64,000 nt of DNA from BJ22 sp021298375 (GCA_046343015.1 JBKDOL010000068.1:1-64000), one strand, 5' to 3'. Counted from the first letter of the stretch, positions 28,038-37,908 are shown. Translations and numbers: made by a program. The notes: generated from the letters alone by a model not told the origin.

Positions 28038-30344
28038 CTACTGCATGCCCTTGAGAGTACGGATTCGCTGTTCGACTGATTCCTGCCCTGCCGTGGCCTC
28101 GCCGACTGCCGCTTTGGCGGCGTCCAAACGTTGCTGGACGGCCATCAACTCCTGCTCAATCGCCTGTTGAGCGTTTAATTTTTCGCCAACCAGTTGCTCC
28201 GCGGCCTGACGTTCCACCAGCAACTGCTTCAGTCCAGCGACAAACTGAATTTCGCCATTCCAGCGGTTGACTGCCGCTTGAGCCGCAGCCAGTGCTGCTT
28301 CGGCCTGCTGCAATCCAGCCTTTCGCTCCTTGAGTGCCGCATCGAGTCCGACTTGCTGCTGTTCCCAGGCAGCGATCTGTTTACCGGCTTCCTCCAACTG
28401 CCCGCGTTGTAAGGCGAGCTGATCGCCGACCGCTTTAAGCTCACCTTCCAGCTTGCCGCGTTGCTCAGTGTTCTGGTTCAAGGCCGAAGCGAGCTCAGTC
28501 ATCCGGGCATCGGTTTGCTTGAGCTTGGCATCCAGCTGGGTTGCCGCGGCCTGCAGTTCAGGGTCACTGGGAGAGAGCGCCGCTACCGCAGTCGCCTTCT
28601 CGGACAGGCTCTGCAGTTCCGGCTTCAATTTCGTCTTCTGGTCCAGTTCGCCCTGCCAGGCCACCTGTTCCGCAACCCGTGCCTGCAGCTGCTGCTGAGC
28701 GGCAGCGACCTGCTGCTCAAGCTGCGCGACCGCTGTCATCATCGACTGCCGATTCGTCACCGCAGTCGCCAAAGTCGCTTGCAATTCCATCAGCTGCTTC
28801 TGCTCGAAGGCAAATTGCTCCGCCAAGGGCCGGTGAGCCGCGGCGGCAGCGGCGAGTTGCTGCTCCGATTCAGCCAGCAGCGATGCCAGTGGACGCGGAT
28901 TGGGGGAGAGCGTGCCGACGACCGCTCCGTCAGCCTCAGCGAAAACTTGCACCTGACCCAGCCAATCTCCCGCGAAAACCCGGGCGGTCTCGTCGCAAAA
29001 GGCAACGGCCGTGCCGACATCGCTTTGAGCCGCGAACTGCTTGAGCGCCTCGCCGTTTTGATTCCAGAGCTTGGGCACGCGATCGCGGCCGACGGATACG
29101 AGATTTCCAGCCCGATTGAATTCCACGCTGGTCGCCCCGCCCGGATGCGCGGCCCAACTCTTGACCTGGGCGCCGTTCTCCATTTCCCAAGTGCGAATGG
29201 TTGCATCCTGGCTGGCGGTCGCCAGCAGGTTGGAGTCCAATCGCCAGCTGAGGTCCATAATTCGATCGGTATGTCCCCGCATTTCCAGAAAAGGATTCCC
29301 GGTGTCGGCTTCCCAGACAAACACACCACCATTTCGGTCGCCGCTGGCCAATAGCACGCCATCGGGGCTGAAGGCGATCGACGTTACCCACTCGGTATGC
29401 TTGCGAATTTCGTAGCGCAACGCACCGTCGGCAGTCGAATACACCCGCACCACCTTTTGCGGGCCTCCCAACGCCACAAGCGAGTGATCGAAACTGATGT
29501 CGGCCGCCAGAACCGAATCGACCTCGGCTCCAATTTCGGTCAAGCGTTCGCCGCTGGCGACATCCCAAATCACCACCTTGCCACTGGCTCCGTCCTGTCC
29601 GCCGCCGGCCAGCAGCAACTGTCCGGTGCGACTGAACTTCAACACTTTCGGCTGGCCTTCGGGGAACTCCAGCACGCCTGTCAGTTGCAGGTTGGTCGCA
29701 TTGTAAAGCAAGACCTGTCGCGGCGAGGCCACTGCGACAAGGGGAGCCCAGGGCGAGGTCGCCAACGAATGGACGCATCCCGGTTGAGGCGTGTGCAAGA
29801 CAGGTTCCAGCGACAAATGCGGTGGCTGAGCCACTACTTCCGGTCGCTCCAATGAACTGCCCGTCGCCGCTCCAATTGCCTTTTTCTTCGGTTTGGCTTT
29901 ACTCGATTTGGTCTCCAGTGCCCCACCCGCGATCCACTTTTTCAGCACTTCGATCTCGGCATCAGGAATCTTGTTGTTTCCCGGGGGCATGTAGGGTTCA
30001 TCTGCATGCGTCACAAGGGAAAAGAGGTAACTGTTTTCCGGGTCTCCGGGCTCGATCGAACTGCCCGAGCTGCCGCCCTCCATCAAATTGGTGTAAGTCG
30101 AGAGATCGAGCCCCCCGCTCTTCTTGTCCGGATTGTGGCAGGCCGCGCAGCGGGCGCGAAAAACCGGCAATGCGTGATCCTCAAAAGTGACCTTCTCGTC
30201 CTCGCTCCGCCCCTCAGTGGCCAAGACAGCGCAGGGACCGGCCACCAGCGCCAACGCCAGTCCAACCGTCAACCTCACCCAGCCAACAAGCCTGCTCGCG
30301 CAGCTGTTCGCAAACGGCCTCTGAATTCCAAACCGTAACATCAT
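28038..30344 (-). CDS. Secreted cytochrome-like/WD40-repeat protein with long C-terminal coiled coil
   Basis: A 768-residue protein. It has an N-terminal signal segment (about 22-42), a planctomycete cytochrome-c-like domain (PSCyt1 type) with the haem motif CAACHN and a distal MPPGN Met, then WD40-type repeats (about 185-480; VTSIAFSPDGVLLASG, TIRTWEMENG). The final 280 residues are Gln/Ala/Glu-rich and strongly coiled-coil in character. Homologues occur with DUF1549/DUF1553 and DUF1501 proteins in planctomycetes; their substrate is unknown. The stop of the DUF1549/DUF1553 gene precedes this ATG by about 10 bp, so the two are cotranscribed and this is the last gene of the cluster. The coiled-coil tail is the odd feature. 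Confidence 0.88.
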   Translation of the reverse strand: MMLRFGIQRPFANSCASRLVGWVRLTVGLALALVAGPCAVLATEGRSEDEKVTFEDHALPVFRARCAACHNPDKKSGGLDLSTYTNLMEGGSSGSSIEPGDPENSYLFSLVTHADEPYMPPGNNKIPDAEIEVLKKWIAGGALETKSSKAKPKKKAIGAATGSSLERPEVVAQPPHLSLEPVLHTPQPGCVHSLATSPWAPLVAVASPRQVLLYNATNLQLTGVLEFPEGQPKVLKFSRTGQLLLAGGGQDGASGKVVIWDVASGERLTEIGAEVDSVLAADISFDHSLVALGGPQKVVRVYSTADGALRYEIRKHTEWVTSIAFSPDGVLLASGDRNGGVFVWEADTGNPFLEMRGHTDRIMDLSWRLDSNLLATASQDATIRTWEMENGAQVKSWAAHPGGATSVEFNRAGNLVSVGRDRVPKLWNQNGEALKQFAAQSDVGTAVAFCDETARVFAGDWLGQVQVFAEADGAVVGTLSPNPRPLASLLAESEQQLAAAAAAHRPLAEQFAFEQKQLMELQATLATAVTNRQSMMTAVAQLEQQVAAAQQQLQARVAEQVAWQGELDQKTKLKPELQSLSEKATAVAALSPSDPELQAAATQLDAKLKQTDARMTELASALNQNTEQRGKLEGELKAVGDQLALQRGQLEEAGKQIAAWEQQQVGLDAALKERKAGLQQAEAALAAAQAAVNRWNGEIQFVAGLKQLLVERQAAEQLVGEKLNAQQAIEQELMAVQQRLDAAKAAVGEATAGQESVEQRIRTLKGMQ

Positions 30345-30353
30345 GGGAACCGC

Positions 30354-32975
30354 TCAGTGGTTAAACACAAATTCAGGACTGTTCAGCAACGACCAGAACA
30401 GGTCCTCCAGAAAGACTTTCGGCTCCGGCGTTTCAGCCAAACCAGCCCGGAGCGCAGCCAATTCGGAGTCCTGCGGCAACCGGGATCGGCAACGCAGGTA
30501 GAGCTCCTCGATCACCTGCTCGGGAGTCTTTCCGGCAGAGAGCAATTTGTCGATTACCTGTCCCTGCTGAATTTTCTGCTGCACCGTGTCTCCATTGATC
30601 AGGTGCAGGGCCTGGGACAGGTTCGGCTCCATTTTCACTTCGCAGGAGCAGACCGTCTCTCGAGTCGCCCGGCCAAAGGTGTTGAGAAAGTAAGTGGACG
30701 TGTTGCCATCGGCAATCTGGACCGCGCGGGCTCCCGTCGGCAAGCCGCGGAACTTGTTTTGGGTTTCCGTAATCTGGCTGATCACGTCCAGCAATACCTC
30801 AGCCCGAATCCGCCGCAGCTGGGAGTGGGAGAAATTGTTTGAATCGAGCTCGTTCGTCGGGTTGGTCTGCGTGTCCAGCTGATACGTCCGGGAATTGCAG
30901 ATGTCGCGGACCACGCTTTTGAAATCAAAGTTGTACTCGGCGAATTTCTTACCCAACTCCGCCAGCAATTCGGGATTGGATGGCGGATTACTGACCCGAA
31001 CGTCATCCACTTCGTTGACAATCCCGCGACCAAAAAAGTGCGCCCACACGACGTTGGCCAAGTTCTGCGTGAACATCTCATTTTCTTTGGACGCGAGCCA
31101 ACCTGCCAGCAGTTTGCGGCGGTCCTGGCCAGCCGTCTTAGGCTGGGCTCCCCCGAGGTATTTCGGCGGCATCGGCTGACCGGTCACCGGATGATTCACC
31201 TCGCCACCACCGCGATTGAAGACAATCGTCTCCCGCGGGTCAGTGCCCGCCTTTCGCCCCACCTGGGAAAAAAAGGCGGCGAACTGATAGTAGTCATTCA
31301 TCGTCCAGCGATCGAACGGATGATTGTGACACTGGGCGCACTGAATACGGGTTCCGAGAAAAACCTGAGCCACATTCTCGGCAACCTTGAGCGTATCCTG
31401 CTCGGCCTGATAGTAATTCGTTGCCGCATTGGTGAAGGTGCCCCCTTCCGAACCCAGCAGTTCCCGGACCATCTGGTCCACCGGCATGTTGCTCGAGATT
31501 TTCTCCTGCAGCCAGTTGTAATACAGCAGCGTCGCCTTGTAGCTGACCTGCGGCGTACTGCGAATCTGCAGCAACTCAGACCACTTCATCACCCACAGTT
31601 CGACAAACTCCTTCCGCTCCAACAACCGGTCGATCAATTTAGAGCGTTTCTGCGGGTCCGTGTCGACCAGGAAAGCGCGGACCTCGTCAGCAGTCGGGAC
31701 AATCCCGCAGATATCGAGGCTGACGCGGCGGATAAACTGGTCGTCGGAACAAATCCCCGAGGGAATGATTCGCAGCTTTCGGAGCTTGTTGTGAACCAGC
31801 GTATCGATGTAATTGTTCTCTGCGATCTCGGGCCAGGAGAATTCGAAATCCTTGGGGAGCACAATCACATGAATCCCCTGAGTATGCGTGTCGAATCGAG
31901 CCATCACAAACGCCTCTCCCCGCGCTTTGGCCGTGACCAGCCCCTCCTGGGAAACAAGCGCTGAGGAATCATTGCTGGTCATGAAGTAAGCCAGGTCGGT
32001 GACATCCCGATCACTGCCGTCCGCATACTTGGCACGCACGGTTAGTTGCTGACTCTGGTCGGGGCCATTCAGGACTGCCCCCGCGGGGAAAATCTCCAAA
32101 CCGACCACGGCCGGGACCGGACCGCTGTCATTCGGCGCGCCGACATTCAACCACCGCACCAGCGTCTGATAGTGCTGACTGTCGCGGGAGAGCAAACCTC
32201 CGCCGGTGTGAGGTACCGCGCCCACAGCCTTGTTGACCAGCAGGCAATCTTCCGGAACGGCAAGATTGATTCGCCGGCCCAGCATATCGCGAGTCAACCG
32301 GAAGTGATCGCCGTTGGGATCGAATCCGTACAGCGAGAGCCGAAATCCATCCTTGCCGCGAGCTGCGCCATGGCAACTGCCCGTATTGCAACCAGCCTTG
32401 GAAAATACCGGCATCACATCATTCGCAAAGCTGATCGGCGGATCCGCTGTGGCTTGGCTGACGGTCACCGGGACCTCGATCGTGAATCCCTGGACAGCAA
32501 CCGACACCTTGGTAGTTCCATCGGCAAGCGGGAAAAACGTCGCTCCCTCCACTCTGGTGATCGCCGGGTCAGCAATCTGAAACGCGGCCGCGGTGGTTGC
32601 ATCCGAGGTCACACCATTGGACCATTGCAATTGGACGACCAGGCTCTGGCTGTCACGAATGGTGGCCAACTGAATCGAATCGGGGTAAACGGCGATTCCC
32701 GTCGGGGTTGGTGAAACCGCCGGTGCAGGCGCGGCAACTTCCTGGGCAACAGCGGCTGCCGGCTGAGCGCCGGGAGCGGCCGTCTCTGCGGATGCGGTTG
32801 CCGGTTGCTCTTGGGCCGGAGTCGCGGAGAGTCCGATCCCCGCCCAACAGCCAGTCGCGCATAACGCGAATAGAAAACTGGCAACCCATCGCCTGACTGA
32901 CCGAGTGATCCGTCGTTCCATCTGTTCAACTCCCGAGAACCTCAGTTCGTCCATCTTTAAATCTTGCTTTGCCAT
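30354..32975 (-). CDS. DUF1549/DUF1553 protein with Big2-type domains
   Basis: An 873-residue secreted protein. A signal segment (about 31-50) is followed by an Ala/Pro-rich linker, a first Ig-like bacterial domain (about 92-165), a PSCyt-like stretch (FSKAGCNTGSCHGAARGKDGF), a Big2 domain (about 265-355), DUF1549 (about 385-590; RRVSLDICGIVPTADEV, IQCAQCHNHPFDRW, a CxxCH haem-type motif) and DUF1553 (about 610-870; FVQNLANVVWAHFFGRGIV-type core, RTYQLD, LNSPEFVFNH end). This architecture is expanded in planctomycetes and its function is unproven. It starts 3 bp after the PPC-domain gene stop. The cytochrome motifs suggest periplasmic electron transfer; catalytic role unknown. Confidence 0.92.
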   Translation of the reverse strand: MAKQDLKMDELRFSGVEQMERRITRSVRRWVASFLFALCATGCWAGIGLSATPAQEQPATASAETAAPGAQPAAAVAQEVAAPAPAVSPTPTGIAVYPDSIQLATIRDSQSLVVQLQWSNGVTSDATTAAAFQIADPAITRVEGATFFPLADGTTKVSVAVQGFTIEVPVTVSQATADPPISFANDVMPVFSKAGCNTGSCHGAARGKDGFRLSLYGFDPNGDHFRLTRDMLGRRINLAVPEDCLLVNKAVGAVPHTGGGLLSRDSQHYQTLVRWLNVGAPNDSGPVPAVVGLEIFPAGAVLNGPDQSQQLTVRAKYADGSDRDVTDLAYFMTSNDSSALVSQEGLVTAKARGEAFVMARFDTHTQGIHVIVLPKDFEFSWPEIAENNYIDTLVHNKLRKLRIIPSGICSDDQFIRRVSLDICGIVPTADEVRAFLVDTDPQKRSKLIDRLLERKEFVELWVMKWSELLQIRSTPQVSYKATLLYYNWLQEKISSNMPVDQMVRELLGSEGGTFTNAATNYYQAEQDTLKVAENVAQVFLGTRIQCAQCHNHPFDRWTMNDYYQFAAFFSQVGRKAGTDPRETIVFNRGGGEVNHPVTGQPMPPKYLGGAQPKTAGQDRRKLLAGWLASKENEMFTQNLANVVWAHFFGRGIVNEVDDVRVSNPPSNPELLAELGKKFAEYNFDFKSVVRDICNSRTYQLDTQTNPTNELDSNNFSHSQLRRIRAEVLLDVISQITETQNKFRGLPTGARAVQIADGNTSTYFLNTFGRATRETVCSCEVKMEPNLSQALHLINGDTVQQKIQQGQVIDKLLSAGKTPEQVIEELYLRCRSRLPQDSELAALRAGLAETPEPKVFLEDLFWSLLNSPEFVFNH

Positions 32976-32978
32976 TGA

Positions 32979-35480
32979 TTAGCGTTCCTCTCCCGAGCCG
33001 CCGCTGCCCTTGGCCCGTTGTCGCAGCTGCTCCAGCCGGGTCAATGGCTTGGCTGCAGGGGGCGGCGCGGGTTCGGCTGGCGCGGCCGCTGCTGCCGGTG
33101 GAGGCGTCGGCGGTGGCGCGGCGGCCACTACCGGCTTGTTGATCGTCAATTCCGTAGCCCCCGTGCTGAGCGCGGCGGAATCATCCTTCACGGGGATCAC
33201 GACCTGACAGAGCAGCCCTTTGTGCTGGCCGATCGGACTCTGTTCATTCGTCGTGACTTGAAAAACGATTTCGGTTGACTCTTTTGTGAATTTCAGGGGA
33301 GCCGTCGCCGTGTTGGGCGGTAAGCCAACCAAGTTGACGGTTGCCTCGCCTTCAAATGCCGCCACTTGCTCCAGCGTGCAAATCACCTGCGCCGTTTGAC
33401 CTTGGTCACAGGCCGTTCGCGCGGCAGTGATTCGGATAAATGGCTCGGCAACGACGACGTCGGCCAATTGTGAGGAAACCCAGCACGTGCCCCCCTCAAC
33501 CGCTGCCCCCGCCAAAACGTAAACCGGCCAAGTACCCAACTGGGCATTGCCGTTGGCGTTCAGCGGATAGTCGATTTCCACCTGGTCCTTGGCCGCCGTG
33601 ATCTGATTGGTGGTCCCCACTCCGGGCGGCCGGAACGGAAACTGCAGGTTAACCGGCTCTTCGAAGCCCGGTTCGCGAATGATTCGAACTTTAACGTTCA
33701 GCGTCCCATCGCGAACCAAGGGGGCTCGCGGGGTGACGATTTCGACTCGGAAGGGAGCTGGCTTGGTGACTGCCATTGCCAGACGATTGACCTCACAACC
33801 GTAGTAGAGCGTGTTGTTGGGCTCGCCGTTGGCAAAGTCGGCGAGATTGAAGAACCCGCCCTCCAGTTGCTGAGTGTCGGAAACGAGCCGGGCTCTCAAA
33901 TCAACCAGAGCTCCCACCGGGGTCGCGGCCGGATCGGCCTCAAACATCACGGGAATCGTATTCAGATTGGCCAACATCTTGGGGGCCGTCATCTTGATGC
34001 CCGGCGGCAAGCTGGCTTGGAGCAACTCGACCTCTCCGCCAAAATTTTCCCGGCTCGCGACGAGCTGCGTGGCAAAGCGATTGCCGGCCGGGATGGATAT
34101 TGTCTGCAGGTCCTGACTGTAGCGATCGACTCGGGGAATGCTGAGTCGCAACACGGGCGTGACGGGTGTCACTTCCAGCCGGTAAACGAAGTCCGCCTTG
34201 CCGCGCTGCAAATGATCCATCACACGAAGGTAGTACTGCCCATCTTCTGGAACCTGAAACCGCAGGTAGGCATCGTGTCCACGCGAGTCATCATTCCCGG
34301 CAATCGTACTTTTGTCTGCTGCCTTGAAAATGTGGAGCACAGGGTCCAGGCCGCTGCCGATGCGCCGGGCAAAGCACTCGACTTCCCAGACCTGATCCTT
34401 TTTCGCGTTGATCAGAAAAAAGTCCTGATCGCCCGCTTCCTGAATGATCCCGTTCAAGGCCTGCGGCAGTTCCAAAACCGGTTCAGTGGGCCACGACTGA
34501 TTCGGCTCCACCTCCAAGGCATTCGGGAGGTTGCTGAGCCGAAAAGGGAGCGGAGACGGGGTGATTCCCGTTTCTGTCTGCAGGAACAGTGTCGGGCGAA
34601 AACGGTTGGCGGCGGGTAAGGTCAGCGTTTGCTTGATCGGCCCGGTGGGGTCGCCAAGAAATGTCAATTCGGCAGCCTCGCCAGCCGCTCCCCCGGCCGG
34701 ATAGACGGCGGTCGGTCGGGGAAAATTGCCGATGTGCAGCCGGTAGCGACAGGCATCATTTCCCCCGTAGGAAGACTCCCGAACCATCACCGTATACTTG
34801 CCGTCTGTCGGAGCAACGACCGAGACAAAACCATCCTGATTGAACAGGGACGAGTCGTCGCAAACCGCCAACTCGAACCGCTCCGCGTTTAAGACCGCCA
34901 CAAAAGGATCAAAAATCGTCCCCAAAGGACAACCGAGTCGCACCGCCTCAACTTCGACTGAAATCCGCTCGCCCGCTTTGGCTTCGAGCACGAAGTAATC
35001 GACGTCCTCATTGGTCACCGTACCCTGGATGGTCACGTTCCCGGAGATCGCCTGCGGGGCATCCAATGTCGTGTTCGGTTCGAGTTCGTCAATCTGGGGC
35101 AGAGCGCCGACATAGACCGAGCGGAACTCGCTGATTCCCCGCAGCGTGCGAACTTGCACCACATGCTCGCCCAATCGGCATTCAGCCGCCACATTGACTG
35201 TGACATCGATGGTGTTCGCATCAACCGGTTCGATTTTGACAACGGCGATCCCGGAATCGTACAGCAAGACTTCCTGCGTTTCGTTGATCCGCTCCCCCAT
35301 GAATCGAAGCTTCTGCTCCGTTCCACGCTGGACACCCCGCGGGAGGATCAAATTCAAACGCGGCTGGCTGGCTGCCAAATCCGCGGCGAATCCGCTCACC
35401 AGGAGAAACCAGCCGAGGCCCCATACCAGTCGAGAGGCCGAAGCCAGCCGAGAAGCCGAGTGGCGGCAGCGTGAATACAT
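32979..35480 (-). CDS. Secreted PPC-domain (pre-peptidase C-terminal-like) protein
   Basis: An 833-residue protein with an N-terminal signal segment (about 16-38). An Ig-like region (about 40-125) is followed by a PPC-like beta-sandwich (about 130-250; DVDYFVLEAKAGERISVEVEA), a second PPC-like repeat (about 330-440; DQDFFLINAKKDQVWEVECFA), long beta-rich regions without recognised motifs, and a Pro/Ala-rich tail. PPC domains are non-catalytic and common in secreted planctomycete proteins that accompany DUF1501 and DUF1549 genes. ATG 35480 is preferred to a TTG 6 bases upstream. It overlaps nothing and is followed by the DUF1549/DUF1553 gene after 3 bp. It probably acts as a binding or scaffold partner; no enzyme motif is visible. 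Confidence 0.85.
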   Translation of the reverse strand: MYSRCRHSASRLASASRLVWGLGWFLLVSGFAADLAASQPRLNLILPRGVQRGTEQKLRFMGERINETQEVLLYDSGIAVVKIEPVDANTIDVTVNVAAECRLGEHVVQVRTLRGISEFRSVYVGALPQIDELEPNTTLDAPQAISGNVTIQGTVTNEDVDYFVLEAKAGERISVEVEAVRLGCPLGTIFDPFVAVLNAERFELAVCDDSSLFNQDGFVSVVAPTDGKYTVMVRESSYGGNDACRYRLHIGNFPRPTAVYPAGGAAGEAAELTFLGDPTGPIKQTLTLPAANRFRPTLFLQTETGITPSPLPFRLSNLPNALEVEPNQSWPTEPVLELPQALNGIIQEAGDQDFFLINAKKDQVWEVECFARRIGSGLDPVLHIFKAADKSTIAGNDDSRGHDAYLRFQVPEDGQYYLRVMDHLQRGKADFVYRLEVTPVTPVLRLSIPRVDRYSQDLQTISIPAGNRFATQLVASRENFGGEVELLQASLPPGIKMTAPKMLANLNTIPVMFEADPAATPVGALVDLRARLVSDTQQLEGGFFNLADFANGEPNNTLYYGCEVNRLAMAVTKPAPFRVEIVTPRAPLVRDGTLNVKVRIIREPGFEEPVNLQFPFRPPGVGTTNQITAAKDQVEIDYPLNANGNAQLGTWPVYVLAGAAVEGGTCWVSSQLADVVVAEPFIRITAARTACDQGQTAQVICTLEQVAAFEGEATVNLVGLPPNTATAPLKFTKESTEIVFQVTTNEQSPIGQHKGLLCQVVIPVKDDSAALSTGATELTINKPVVAAAPPPTPPPAAAAAPAEPAPPPAAKPLTRLEQLRQRAKGSGGSGEER

Positions 35481-35747
35481 GGCCAAGCCCCAATTGAAGA
35501 AAATTAACCCGTCAGCAAACTCGCCCCGCAGTGGGCAAGTTCCCAGACTGAGACCAAACCAACCCGCAAAGCAAGACGAAAGCAGGATATCCGCTCACCA
35601 CCAGCGGCGCCGGCAGGGGGACGTTGGCACTGCGCCGGATTGGGCACTGCGCCGAATCCGAACCCCCGGGGCAATGGGCCGCAAGGCGGGCCCTGCCATC
35701 AAGTCGGTGCGCGGCAGACCGTTCGGCCTCGAACCTGTTCATTTTGA

Positions 35748-37049
35748 TTAGGCCAACAGGTCCTTCAACACCTTGCCGCCGTCAACAATCTCGATCGGTC
35801 GATTCCCGGGCGCCATCAGTTCCTTGTCGGCGACGATGCCCAGCATGTGGTAAACCGTCGTTGCCCAGTCTTCGACAGTCAGCGGATCCTGGTCTGGCTC
35901 GCTGGCGGTCGCATCCGACGTCCCCCAAGCCAAACCGCGTTTCAGTCCGCCGCCGGCCATCAACAGGCTGAAAACTTTCGGCCAGTGATCGCGGCCCGCC
36001 GTTGCATTGATCTTCGGGGTTCGGCCGAACTCCGAGCCAACGCACACCAGCGTGGAATCGAGCAAGCCGCGGGAATCGAGGTCATTGATCAGCGTGGCCA
36101 ATGCCTGATCAAACGGTGGCACTTGACCGCGCATCGCCCCGGCAATGTTGTCATGGTGATCCCAGCCGCCGTATGTCAGCGTGACAAACCGCACCCCGGC
36201 CTCGACCAGTCTTCGGGCCAGCAGCATGCGGGAACCTGCCTGATTGCGGCCGTAAGCATCTCGAATCGCAGCATCTTCCTTGCTGATGTCGAACGCCTCG
36301 CGCGCGGCGGGCGATCCAATCAAGCCGTAAGCCCGCTCGTAGAATGTGTCGACCGCCTCCATCGAGTCCGATTTCTCGCGCTGCTTGAAGTGCTCGTTGA
36401 CAACGTCCAGCAGCTTTTGTCGGCGGGTGAACCGGGTCTCGTCAACTCCGCCGGGCAAGGCGAGGTCCTGAACGCGAAATCCTTCATTGGCTGGGTCAGC
36501 CCCAAGGCTGAAACCCGCGTAAGAACTGCTGAGGTACCCGGTTCCCGCGTAGGGCGTAGGCAGACTGGGAATCAAAACGTAGGGGGGAAGGTTGTTCCGT
36601 GGACCAAACTCGTGGGCCACGACGCTCCCCATGCTCGGATACTGCAGGGCCGGGCTGGGGCGATAGCCCGTAAACATGTTGTGCGTGCCCCGCTCGTGAG
36701 CCGCTTCGCCGTGGGTCATCGAACGGCAGACCACCGTTTTGTTGGCAATCTTCGCCATCTGGGGAAAGAGTTCACTGAAGCGAACCCCCGGCAAACTGGT
36801 TTCGATGCTGTTCAGTGGGCCGCGATATTCCAGCGGCGCATAAGGCTTGGGGTCAAACGACTCCTGATGGGCGATTCCCCCGGGAAGGAAAATGAAGATG
36901 ACGCTCTTGGCAGTCCCCTCCTTGGACTCATAGTTTTTCTGGTCCGCCATCACTGACCGGATCCGGAAAAAATTGCAAAGCGTCAATCCTCCAAAAGCTC
37001 CGACGGTCAACAGGTTCCGACGGCTGAGCAGGTGATCGCGACAGGTCAT
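35748..37049 (-). CDS. DUF1501 protein, Tat-exported
   Basis: A 433-residue member of the DUF1501 family, distantly related to the alkaline phosphatase/sulfatase fold. The N-terminus has a twin-arginine signal (SRRNLLTVGAFGG), suggesting export as a folded protein. Family features: FIFLPGGIAHQESFDPKP, GTHNMFTGYRPSP, VTLTYGGWDHHDN, VGSEFGRTPKIN and GRDHWP. Function of the family is not established. It is the first gene of the minus-strand cluster, with a 267-bp gap to the PPC gene that contains no gene. ATG 37049 has GGAGGG 9 bases upstream and replaces a TTG at 37073. A 17-bp dyad lies just upstream of that ribosome-binding site. Confidence 0.93.
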   Translation of the reverse strand: MTCRDHLLSRRNLLTVGAFGGLTLCNFFRIRSVMADQKNYESKEGTAKSVIFIFLPGGIAHQESFDPKPYAPLEYRGPLNSIETSLPGVRFSELFPQMAKIANKTVVCRSMTHGEAAHERGTHNMFTGYRPSPALQYPSMGSVVAHEFGPRNNLPPYVLIPSLPTPYAGTGYLSSSYAGFSLGADPANEGFRVQDLALPGGVDETRFTRRQKLLDVVNEHFKQREKSDSMEAVDTFYERAYGLIGSPAAREAFDISKEDAAIRDAYGRNQAGSRMLLARRLVEAGVRFVTLTYGGWDHHDNIAGAMRGQVPPFDQALATLINDLDSRGLLDSTLVCVGSEFGRTPKINATAGRDHWPKVFSLLMAGGGLKRGLAWGTSDATASEPDQDPLTVEDWATTVYHMLGIVADKELMAPGNRPIEIVDGGKVLKDLLA

Positions 37050-37062
37050 CTTGGTCCCTCCC

Positions 37063-37079
37063 CGGCAATTCAATTGCCG
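37063..37079 (-). promoter_or_regulatory. Perfect 17-bp dyad upstream of the DUF1501 gene
   Basis: CGGCAATT-C-AATTGCCG is an exact inverted repeat with one central base, 14 bp from the DUF1501 ATG and directly before its GGAGGG. A run of seven T (minus strand) lies just upstream. It could be an operator or a small hairpin affecting translation of the cluster. Confidence 0.4.
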
Positions 37080-37497
37080 CTGAAAAAAAGGCTCCGTTCC
37101 AAATCTCCCCCTCCACCTGGCACTCCCATTCGGCAGGCAGGCCAGCCCTTTTTATGCAGCAGCCCTCAACGAGAGTGGACCACGGGTCCTTTAGCCCCAG
37201 CCGAAAACCGCCAGGCGAGCGGACCAAAGACAGGCAAATCGAAAGGTCGGGGGTTCAGCGATATCCTCATTGGCCGGCCGAAAACCGGCCCAGCCAAAGC
37301 GCTGACCATCTACTAGTGGACTCGATTGCGGTCATTTTGCAATATGATTTAACCTTCGGCAGCGCCTGAGGTTCCTTTCCCGGTGGCAGCAAGTCCTTAT
37401 CCGACAGCGACTTAGCGGGCCAAGCCTCCCTACTCAGGGGGAAAGGGAACAAAACGTTCGCTGCTGGCTCTTGGCTCATTCACCCGAGGTCAATCCG
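37080..37497. other. Divergent intergenic region, DUF1501 cluster / DUF4286 gene
   Basis: No supported gene. GGCCGG-CCGAAAA-CCGGCC near 37272-37290 is a hairpin-forming inverted repeat. The stretch 37320-37360 is the most AT-rich part and would be a natural promoter location, but I do not see a good -35/-10 pair. Confidence 0.4.
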
Positions 37498-37815
37498 ATG
37501 ATTCGCTACACCGTGGCCTGCCGCTTTGTTTCCGGAGACCGAGAGCTCGCCCAGCGCTGGATCGATTGGCTATTGTCCCGCCACTTGCAGGACGTGCTCG
37601 ACGCGGGCGCCCAATCAGCCGAATTGGTCGGGGTCGATGACGAACTGCCGCACTACGAAATTGACTATCGCTTTGCTGACCGCGAGGCGTTGGAAACCTA
37701 CCTCAGCCGCGAGGCGCCCCGCTTGCGGGCCGAAGGCTTGCGCTTGTTTCCGCTCGAACTGGGATTGGAGTACCGCCGCACAACCGGCAGCTCACTTCAT
37801 CGCCTCAGCCGGTAG
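37498..37815 (+). CDS. DUF4286-like small protein
   Basis: A 105-residue protein (MIRYTVACRFV...) matching the small DUF4286 family, which has a ferredoxin-like alpha/beta fold similar to antibiotic-biosynthesis monooxygenase-type dimers. Visible features are WIDWLLSRHLQDVLDAGA, YEIDYRFADREALETYL and FPLELGLEYRR at the C-terminus. The role of the family is not known. ATG 37498 has GAGG about 10 bases upstream; a longer TTG start at 37471 is unlikely. It stands alone, with a short tandem repeat after its stop. No signal peptide. Confidence 0.8.
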   Translation: MIRYTVACRFVSGDRELAQRWIDWLLSRHLQDVLDAGAQSAELVGVDDELPHYEIDYRFADREALETYLSREAPRLRAEGLRLFPLELGLEYRRTTGSSLHRLSR

Positions 37816-37852
37816 CCCATCAGAATCAGAGTGGGTGTTCACCGCTCCCCGA

Positions 37853-37908
37853 GCGTTAAGCTTCGTCGCGTTAAGCTTCGTCGCTTTAAGCTTCGTCGCG
37901 TTAAGCTG
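37853..37908. repeat. 15-bp tandem repeat, about 3.7 copies, intergenic
   Basis: GCGTTAAGCTTCGTC at 37853, again at 37868, a one-base variant (GCTTTAAG...) at 37883, and a partial copy at 37898. It lies between the DUF4286 gene and the next secreted-protein gene. Confidence 0.9.

Noticed and set aside
28461..29354. 297-codon plus-strand frame
   Set aside because: Antisense to the cytochrome-WD40 gene.
35847..36956. 369-codon plus-strand frame
   Set aside because: Fully antisense to the DUF1501 gene, without motifs or ribosome-binding site.
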